Assembly (NCBI RefSeq): GCF_029350945.1
Contig: NZ_JARKMS010000002.1
Coordinates: 1-32,044 of the forward strand
Source: Maribacter huludaoensis
GTDB taxonomy: Bacteria; Bacteroidota; Bacteroidia; Flavobacteriales; Flavobacteriaceae
DNA length: 32,044 bases
Direction: 5' to 3'
This document shows, piece after piece, positions 26,279-32,044 of the stretch (its first letter is position 1; every line of letters starts with the position of its first letter). The position numbers were made by a program, and so were the translations under genes. The notes under the pieces are model-generated. The model did no database searches, had not been told where the DNA came from, and saw only the letters and a list, made by a program, of their open reading frames with translations.

Positions 26279-26779
26279 ATGTCCAAAATTATCTTTTTTT
26301 TATTAATAGTTATATTGGCCGTATCCTGTAAAGATGCCGTTCAAGATAAATCTAGTATTCGCGAAATTCGTTGGGAAGAAACAACGGATAGTCTACCTCA
26401 AAAAACGGGTATTGATGCCAAGGCGCAAACAATAATCAATGATTGGCTAGAATATAATGCTTTAGATAAAAGTTTCGATAAAATCTACACCTCTGAACAT
26501 ATAGAAGATTTTCAATTCTTGGTAGATGAGCTGATCGAGAACCAAAATAAATTGGAGCTTGGGGAGTATCCGGCGAAATTCAATATTCCACAAATTAAAG
26601 GGCGTCAAAAGTTATTTAAGACCTATGTTTTAAAAGCTAAAGGAGATTTGGAGTACCAACAAAATCCAAGGGAATCGATTATTCAAATGATTACTGCTTA
26701 TAATGATTTAAGAAATCAATTTAACGTGGTAGTGAATAATACGTTGCCAGATGAATTGATCAAAAACGAAGAAAATTAG
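26279..26779 (+). CDS. Small lipoprotein of unknown function
   Basis: Protein of 166 residues with a lipoprotein signal ending LAVSC (Cys17). The mature part is charged and largely helical, without cysteines or catalytic motifs (for example NDWLEYNALDKSFDKIY and FLVDELIENQNKLEL). I do not recognise a family. Divergent from threonine dehydrogenase with only 63 nt between the starts, so the two promoters overlap; an A+T-rich TTAAAATTTG segment lies just before the ATG. A bidirectional terminator follows at 26862-26893. Confidence 0.78.
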   Translation: MSKIIFFLLIVILAVSCKDAVQDKSSIREIRWEETTDSLPQKTGIDAKAQTIINDWLEYNALDKSFDKIYTSEHIEDFQFLVDELIENQNKLELGEYPAKFNIPQIKGRQKLFKTYVLKAKGDLEYQQNPRESIIQMITAYNDLRNQFNVVVNNTLPDELIKNEEN

Positions 26780-26861
26780 GCGATTTCTAATATTTTTATC
26801 TTAGATTTTTTGACCAAGTGAACAGCAGAACTGTATTATTATAACCCATACTAGAGATATT

Positions 26862-26893
26862 AAAAAAGGCGAATCAAATGATTCGCCTTTTTT
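26862..26893. terminator. Bidirectional intrinsic terminator
   Basis: A 14-bp stem (26862-26875 with 26880-26893), core GGCGAATC/GATTCGCC, carries six A on one side and six T on the other. It therefore has a T tract in both directions and suits the convergent lipoprotein and TPR genes. Confidence 0.88.
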
Positions 26894-27008
26894 ATTAACA
26901 CCGCCAAAGGTATAATACCCTTAGGCTTGTCTTGAATTTAAAAGTACGGTTCTATTAAATGCTTCATGGACTTGGCCTGTGGTGTTTTACATGTATTAGA
27001 ATATGGTA

Positions 27009-27713
27009 TTATTCTTTCTCTTCGGGAGCTTGTTTTCTAGAAATCAGGGCTTGCTTGCTTAGGCTTGCCAAATTAAAATTTGGATCAATTGCCAGTGCTT
27101 CGTCCAAAGTAGCTATTGCCTGGTCAATATTGCCTTTGTCCATATTGAACTGTACAAGCGCCTTTAAGTGAGTGAAAGCTGCCTTTAAGGGAACCTCGTA
27201 AGGTTGTTGGCGCTCATAGAATGCATATTTCATATCTTCTGTTGCATTGGTTAAACCATATTCTACATGTTTCATGGCACCGGTATTATCGCCCGTTTGC
27301 ACCTTAAGGTCTGCCAGTTCGTAGGCAAGGTATGCGTTGGGTTCTCTTGCATTTAATGCTTCAAATTGTTCTAAGGCTCTTTTTGGCTGGTTCAAAGCTT
27401 TTAAGGAAACCGCTTTTACTTGAATGGCTAAATTAGAATCTGAATCTAACTTTTCAATACCTATTAGATTTAAAGCTTGTAGGTGCTGATTATCGTTTGC
27501 ATAGATATATGCAAGAGTATCATTACGTTGTTGTGAAGGGGATAAAATATTTAAGTGTGTCAGTGCATTGATTACACCATCAACATCGCCCTGTAATCGC
27601 ATTTGGTCATAAAATGCTTCGTAATGTTTTAATAATTCAGATTTGGTCTGTGAATATCCATAACTACTTGAGAATAATAAGGCAGCTACGACTATTAAAA
27701 GTGATTTTTTCAT
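27009..27713 (-). CDS. Exported TPR-repeat protein
   Basis: Protein of 234 residues with a signal peptide (about 1-21, ending YGYSQ) and no lipobox. The mature part is all helical with several tetratricopeptide-like repeats: AIQVKAVSLKALNQPKRALEQF, AYLAYELADLKVQTGDNTGA, and the best-conserved unit near residues 180-215, DKGNIDQAIATLDEALAIDP. Such proteins are protein-interaction scaffolds, here in the periplasm; no partner is indicated. A TAGTTTAGC box lies 23-31 nt upstream of the ATG. Convergent with the small lipoprotein gene. Confidence 0.84.
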   Translation of the reverse strand: MKKSLLIVVAALLFSSSYGYSQTKSELLKHYEAFYDQMRLQGDVDGVINALTHLNILSPSQQRNDTLAYIYANDNQHLQALNLIGIEKLDSDSNLAIQVKAVSLKALNQPKRALEQFEALNAREPNAYLAYELADLKVQTGDNTGAMKHVEYGLTNATEDMKYAFYERQQPYEVPLKAAFTHLKALVQFNMDKGNIDQAIATLDEALAIDPNFNLASLSKQALISRKQAPEEKE

Positions 27714-27798
27714 TTTACTCTTCTTTTTAAGGTGCGCTAAACTATTAAAATAATCTGTATGATCTTGTTAAGGAAAGGTTTAAATGTTAAAAATGAAA

Positions 27799-27820
27799 AA
27801 GACGCCTAACCAGGCGTCTT
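27799..27820 (-). terminator. Intrinsic terminator of the 27846-28220 gene
   Basis: A 9-bp stem AAGACGCCT/AGGCGTCTT with a 4-nt loop (27808-27811). On the minus strand it continues into TTTTTCATTTTT, the T tract of a normal intrinsic terminator, 26 nt after the gene's end. Confidence 0.85.
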
Positions 27821-27845
27821 CATAAATTTAAATGCTTTTTAACTC

Positions 27846-28220
27846 TTATGCCAATTCTAGTTTATTGTTCGTGGTTTTAAAAGAATTTATAAGCTGTGTA
27901 TAAAAGCCAATACTTTTATTATCCTTTTCAATACATGAAATTAGAAATTTAAAGAGATTGTTGAACAATAAATTTGTGTAAAAAGTCGGTAAATACGTAT
28001 TTATCGTTTTTGGATCATATAGACTGTCATCTTCTATTATTTCCATCTTAATTCTATGACGGTGATAGTCTATTGTAACATTGGTGGCATTATAATATTT
28101 TTTTAATAATGCAATATGTAAGTCTTCATACTTTTTAGAACCGTTAGGGTTCTTGCAACTTAGGGAGATGAGCTTCTCTAATTCAACTAAAACCCTCTCC
28201 CGTAATTTATCTTTCTTCAT
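27846..28220 (-). CDS. Hypothetical protein
   Basis: Protein of 124 residues, no signal peptide, no clear membrane helix. The N-terminal half is basic and helical (MKKDKLRERVLVELEKLISL, then SKKYEDLHIALLKKYYNA), and the rest mixes aromatic and charged residues. I do not recognise it. It has a candidate -7 box (28246-28253) and its own terminator (27799-27820), which supports it as a real monocistronic gene. Confidence 0.65.
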   Translation of the reverse strand: MKKDKLRERVLVELEKLISLSCKNPNGSKKYEDLHIALLKKYYNATNVTIDYHRHRIKMEIIEDDSLYDPKTINTYLPTFYTNLLFNNLFKFLISCIEKDNKSIGFYTQLINSFKTTNNKLELA

Positions 28221-28245
28221 AACATTATGGTTTTATATTGTTATA

Positions 28246-28253
28246 CAAAGGTA
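28246..28253 (-). promoter_or_regulatory. Candidate -7 box for the 27846-28220 gene
   Basis: On the minus strand TACCTTTG matches TAnnTTTG exactly, 25 nt before the ATG. A TTG occurs only about 28 nt further upstream, longer than the usual 17-23 nt. Confidence 0.35.
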
Positions 28254-28345
28254 TGTCATACGTCGATAAGTAGTTGATAACCAACAATATATTAACGTGG
28301 TTTTCAATGATTTGTTGTGAACAAGGTTCTAGATGTTGTGTAAGA

Positions 28346-29152
28346 TCAATTTATGTCTGTAAGAAACCGGTACTTATTAATAAGAAAATTACTACAAAAT
28401 GAAATAAATTTGTCGTTTTGTCCAGTAGAGGTGTACTTAGGAGGTGCTATGTTTCTTTTACTAGCTTGTGCCGTATAGTATTCTTTTTTGGAAGGATGCT
28501 CAGGATATACTGCATTTAAAACATCATTATAATGGTTTAGCTCAATTAGCTTTTTAATAATGCCGATACAATCATCTAAATGAATTAAATTAACGGGTGC
28601 GTTGCCCCCACTTAGATTTTCTCTGCCGGATAGCATTGTTACCGGATTCCTGTTAGGACCTATTAATCCGCCAAACCGGATAATTGTGACGTTCAATTCC
28701 TTATCGTCTTTCAAGAGGCTTTCGCATTGTATTAATTGTATGCCAGATTGGGTTGTAGGAATTGTTTTGGTTTTCTCGTTGACCTCGCCTTTTGCATCAC
28801 CATATACTGCAGTACTACTTGCAAAAATGATATTTCTTACTGTAGATTTTTTAATGGCGGCATACAGTAACTTAATTTTTTCAAAATAACTTTCTTTGGG
28901 TCCCTTGCCTCTTAACTTTGGAGGAATATTTATAATAAGTACCGATACAGATTCTAAAAAAGAATCGATATCTCCTGAAATACCATTTTCAGACAAGGAA
29001 ATTTGAAACGGATGGATACCCTTTTCCTTCAAAATTCCCATTTTATCTGACGAAGTAGAGGTGCCATTGACTTCATAACCGTAGCTCACTAAATTTTCTG
29101 CGAGTGGTAATCCTAACCATCCACAACCTATGACTCCTATTTTTTTAGTCAA
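28346..29152 (-). CDS. NAD(P)-binding SDR/epimerase-like protein (YeeZ-like)
   Basis: Protein of 268 residues with the Rossmann motif GCGWLG (9-14), VSVLIINIPPKLRG, FASSTAVYGD and IRFGGLIGPNRNP, as in the atypical epimerase group that includes E. coli YeeZ. The usual YxxxK catalytic pair after the SSTAVYG strand is absent (the stretch there is TTQSGIQLIQCESLL), so a standard oxidoreductase mechanism is doubtful. The start is TTG at 29152-29150: an in-frame TAA sits two codons upstream, and the first in-frame ATG would remove the Rossmann loop. It overlaps the M28 peptidase gene by 8 nt, so translation is coupled. The reaction is unknown. Confidence 0.83.
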   Translation of the reverse strand: MTKKIGVIGCGWLGLPLAENLVSYGYEVNGTSTSSDKMGILKEKGIHPFQISLSENGISGDIDSFLESVSVLIINIPPKLRGKGPKESYFEKIKLLYAAIKKSTVRNIIFASSTAVYGDAKGEVNEKTKTIPTTQSGIQLIQCESLLKDDKELNVTIIRFGGLIGPNRNPVTMLSGRENLSGGNAPVNLIHLDDCIGIIKKLIELNHYNDVLNAVYPEHPSKKEYYTAQASKRNIAPPKYTSTGQNDKFISFCSNFLINKYRFLTDIN

Positions 29153-31430
29153 ACTTTACTTTTTGTATGGTTAAAATAGCATCGTTAAGTACAAATGGCA
29201 TAGGTATTTGATCTTCCCTTCGTGGAGGTACGGAAAAAAGTCCATTTTTCAATAAATCATTAGAGGCTTCATACACCGTAAGTTCCAGTTCTGAACCTTC
29301 TGCTAAATCTAAGGTGATATCAGTATAATTCTTATCACTGACATAATGTGTAATTAATCTTCCGCCGTATCTATTTTTAAGAAAATGTTCAGACAGTTCT
29401 ATACCGTTTACATCGGCTTTTAAAATATCGACTTCATTGGTAAATACTTCTAAACGGTTTACAGGTCTATTGGGAGTGATGCATAAACGTACAGAACGGA
29501 CCGAATTAATCACTGTATCCAATTGAATTTCAATTGTAGGTTTTTGAATATTTTTTACAGGAGCAGTAGTGGTATATGTAAAATTAGACCCGTATTTACT
29601 GCTAATGGTTTTTTTGCTGAGTGCACTATCCGTATTTTTTTCGGTAATGTACTGCGAGGTCCAACCAGATAATTTGTGTTCGTAGGTTGCCCACTTTGCC
29701 GTGTTCTCATCGGTATCTAAAACATATAATAAGCTAGTTGGTTTTGGGCGGTCTTCAGTAAAGCCAGAATGCATATGGGCAGATACCATAAAACCGGCAA
29801 AAAGCAAGAAGCTTAAAAATGCCAAGGCTCCTTTTTTTCTGTATTTTGTAACCAGTGGAAGTAACAAAAAGAAAATTAACGTAGTCAATAGGGTAGAGGC
29901 TACCATCATTTTAAGCCCTAGACCCACAGGAAACATTTGCACGAACGGTGCAAAAATAAATACTGCGGGTATACCTAGGAATACCAATAAGAAAGCATCG
30001 GGATTTTTTTGGTTGATGTGTACATAAAAGGCAACTAAAAAGCTGTATAACGGTATAATGAAAAAAGCCGCTCCTTTTAAATATACGGCTACCAATGTGC
30101 AAATGATGAGCCATATAATGAATGGCGCTACAAGCAAATTTGCAGTTTTTATGACCCTAAATCTGTAATAGGCATAAAAGCAAGTGCCCAATGAAAATAA
30201 GGTGAATGCAAAAATGTAGGCATGGCCGTTATAGGTAAATCCATGTAGCATATCATTATAAGCAGGATAAACCCATTTTAAAAGCTGCCAGCTATAGAAG
30301 CCAACAAGACCGTTTACCACTAATGTAAAAAGTACAGGAATGAAACCTTTTAAAATTTCTTTTACATTCAGCACTTTTTTTCTAAAACCGGATATTAATA
30401 ATACTATGAAAACAAGAATGGCAATACCGAGCATGGGCATAATCCAACTAAAAGGGTATGATACCATTTTAAAGAAGGGCACGTTGAAATAAACGTTATC
30501 ATCAAAACTTTTTAAGTTTGAAATATCAGCATTACTAAAATGAGCCAGTAACGGCATTAGGTAGCTACCTTGGTGTGCCAATGTTTTTCTATCCAACCGC
30601 TCATAATTATCTATTTGGGTATGGTAATCAAAATGATTGTCAATAAAAGCAAAGTTGAAGCCCTCTACATCCCCATCTTCTCTAAATACGGTTAGATCAG
30701 TGTCATTAGGTAACATTTTATAAATACTATAGGCAAGTGAATTAGCTACAGGAAACTCAGGATTTGCAGCAATAAATTCCGAAATTAATTTGCTATTTCC
30801 CCTATTGGTCTCCATAAGCATATAACTTGGTCCACCGCTGCCACGAGCTTCAAAATTTAAGACCAGGCCTACGTCTTTTAGCCACTCATGTTTATCCACA
30901 AACAAATCGGCACCGTTTAAGCCTAATTCCTCTGCATCGGATATTAGTATTATTATATCGTTTTTAGGTGTGGCATTGGTATTCAAGAAAGCTCTTACAC
31001 CCTCTAAAATAGTAGCGACACCACTACCTGCATCACTAGCGCCCAACGAAGAATGTGGGTTGCTATCATAATGACTTAACAATAATAAGGCTTTACCAGA
31101 TTCCCTGCTGCCCTTAATTCTTGCAAGGATATTTTCCGCCTTGCTCAAATTTCCCCAATCTCCAGCGGTATAGCCTTCTTGCAAGGAAGTTTCTAGTCCT
31201 AACTTTTGAAGTTCTGCAGTAATATAATTACGTACCGTAGTGTGTGCCGGAAACCCAACACCATGTGGTTCTTTTGAAATTTCTTTTACATGTTTTAAGG
31301 CTCTGTTTGTAGAAAACTCTGTTTCTACCACTGTTTCGCCTTCATTGTACTGGGGCAGTAAAACTCTAAAACTCCAGTAGGTAGCAAGAATGATGAGTAG
31401 TAAAGTAAGTAAGGTCGGTGTTTTCTTCAT
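29145..31430 (-). CDS. M28-family zinc aminopeptidase with membrane domain
   Basis: Protein of 761 residues. One N-terminal membrane helix (about 5-25) is followed by an M28 peptidase domain (about 45-310) with the two-zinc ligands His120 (LLSHYDS), Asp133 (GASDAGSG), catalytic Glu167 and ligand Glu168 (SDAEELG), Glu194 (NFEARG) and His270 (FDYHTQIDNYERLD). About eight further membrane helices (roughly 325-560) and a C-terminal beta domain (about 580-761) follow. The architecture resembles vacuolar Pff1/FXNA-type membrane proteases, with the peptidase outside the cytoplasm. All metal ligands are present, so it should be active, releasing N-terminal residues from peptides. First gene of a two-gene unit; it overlaps the next gene by 8 nt. 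Confidence 0.92.
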   Translation of the reverse strand: MKKTPTLLTLLLIILATYWSFRVLLPQYNEGETVVETEFSTNRALKHVKEISKEPHGVGFPAHTTVRNYITAELQKLGLETSLQEGYTAGDWGNLSKAENILARIKGSRESGKALLLLSHYDSNPHSSLGASDAGSGVATILEGVRAFLNTNATPKNDIIILISDAEELGLNGADLFVDKHEWLKDVGLVLNFEARGSGGPSYMLMETNRGNSKLISEFIAANPEFPVANSLAYSIYKMLPNDTDLTVFREDGDVEGFNFAFIDNHFDYHTQIDNYERLDRKTLAHQGSYLMPLLAHFSNADISNLKSFDDNVYFNVPFFKMVSYPFSWIMPMLGIAILVFIVLLISGFRKKVLNVKEILKGFIPVLFTLVVNGLVGFYSWQLLKWVYPAYNDMLHGFTYNGHAYIFAFTLFSLGTCFYAYYRFRVIKTANLLVAPFIIWLIICTLVAVYLKGAAFFIIPLYSFLVAFYVHINQKNPDAFLLVFLGIPAVFIFAPFVQMFPVGLGLKMMVASTLLTTLIFFLLLPLVTKYRKKGALAFLSFLLFAGFMVSAHMHSGFTEDRPKPTSLLYVLDTDENTAKWATYEHKLSGWTSQYITEKNTDSALSKKTISSKYGSNFTYTTTAPVKNIQKPTIEIQLDTVINSVRSVRLCITPNRPVNRLEVFTNEVDILKADVNGIELSEHFLKNRYGGRLITHYVSDKNYTDITLDLAEGSELELTVYEASNDLLKNGLFSVPPRREDQIPMPFVLNDAILTIQKVKFD

Positions 31431-31550
31431 AATTATGATATTCTTTTAAAAAGTCCTAAAATACTGAGTATTAAATGGTATACGTCGAATATTATTAGCA
31501 AATTTCATTTTATTTAGTATCTTTAGTAATCAACCTTTAAATAAACTATC

Positions 31551-32015
31551 ATGGGAATCAAAAGCTTTCAAGGCGTTAGAAAAGTATTAAAAAAAGAATT
31601 TGAAGCCCCAATTTTGGTCGCTGATTATATGACTACTAAGTTAATCACTTTTTCGCCAGATGATTCAATTTTAGACGTAATGGAGAAATTTGCCAAACAT
31701 AAAATTTCCGGAGGACCTGTTTTGGATACCAACGGATTTCTAGTGGGCATCATTTCTGAAGCCGACTGTATGAAACAAATTTCTGAAAGCCGTTATTTTA
31801 ATCAACCCATTCTAGATAAAAGTGTGGAAAGTTTTATGACAAAATCTGTAGAAACTATTCCTCATGATATCTCAATTTTTGATGCCGCGGGTATTTTTGC
31901 GCAACACAATAGAAGAAGATTACCTGTAATGAAAAATGATATTTTAGTAGGTCAAATAAGTAGAAAGGATATTGTGATCGCAGCATTAAAGCTTAGTGGT
32001 CAGAATTGGAAATAA
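31551..32015 (+). CDS. Two-CBS-domain protein
   Basis: Protein of 154 residues made of two CBS motifs: about 22-75 (VADYMTTKLITFSPDDSILDV, then GGPVLDTNGFLVGIISEADC) and about 92-147 (VESFMTKSVETIPHDISIFDA, then RRLPVMKNDILVGQISRKDI). The pair forms a Bateman module that binds adenine nucleotides or S-adenosylmethionine and usually regulates another protein. No fused effector domain exists, so it would act in trans. No membrane helix; cytoplasmic. Divergent from the M28 peptidase gene. A TATCTTTA box (31518-31525), one mismatch from the -7 consensus, lies 26 nt upstream of the ATG. Confidence 0.93.
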   Translation: MGIKSFQGVRKVLKKEFEAPILVADYMTTKLITFSPDDSILDVMEKFAKHKISGGPVLDTNGFLVGIISEADCMKQISESRYFNQPILDKSVESFMTKSVETIPHDISIFDAAGIFAQHNRRRLPVMKNDILVGQISRKDIVIAALKLSGQNWK

Positions 32016-32044
32016 AATTTATGAAGTGAAGAGTTAAAAGTAAG

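Overview
The window reads as chromosomal DNA of a marine member of the Flavobacteriaceae (Bacteroidota). The evidence is a type B C-terminal sorting domain of the type IX secretion system (T9SS) followed by PorP/SprF and OmpA partners, many short lipoproteins, low G+C intergenic DNA, promoter-like TAnnTTTG boxes in place of a sigma-70 -10 box, almost no Shine-Dalgarno sites, and a DUF6503 lipoprotein. The genus cannot be fixed from this sequence. No rRNA, tRNA, CRISPR array, transposase or phage gene was seen.

Layout. (1) 1-4794: the 3' part of a large repetitive T9SS surface adhesin, then a PorP/SprF outer-membrane protein and a PD40/OmpA protein, in one tight operon. (2) 5099-8143: a soluble four-PAS histidine kinase and a stand-alone receiver, then a 50-codon Pmp3/YqaE membrane protein and a strong terminator. 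(3) 8318-12935: a DUF6503 lipoprotein, then both methylmalonyl-CoA mutase subunits (overlapping by 8 nt) behind a good promoter candidate and before a strong terminator. (4) 12952-16234: an MFS transporter, an exported RidA-like lipoprotein, a possible 30-residue membrane peptide and a secreted protein of unknown function. (5) 16718-20451: a polyamine operon of arginine decarboxylase, agmatinase, a deoxyhypusine-synthase-like enzyme and a small acidic protein. (6) 20497-23636: a leader with three hairpins, a GNAT/carbon-nitrogen hydrolase fusion, and a RimB-like protease fused to a RimK-like ligase. (7) 23693-25249: an isolated, very A+T-rich lipoprotein gene between two hairpins. (8) 25268-32015: threonine dehydrogenase, small lipoprotein, TPR protein, unknown protein, an NAD-binding protein coupled to a membrane M28 peptidase, and a two-CBS protein.

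How they work together. Genes 1-3 form an export-and-anchoring unit for one adhesin. The mutase pair interconverts methylmalonyl-CoA and succinyl-CoA. The polyamine operon is best read as arginine to agmatine to putrescine, then to a longer polyamine, probably homospermidine, made by the deoxyhypusine-synthase homologue; bacteria lack the eIF5A substrate of true deoxyhypusine synthase. The features most worth follow-up are this operon with its unexplained acidic fourth gene, the predicted writer/eraser glutamylation fusion, the identical 207-bp repeats of the adhesin, and the exported RidA.
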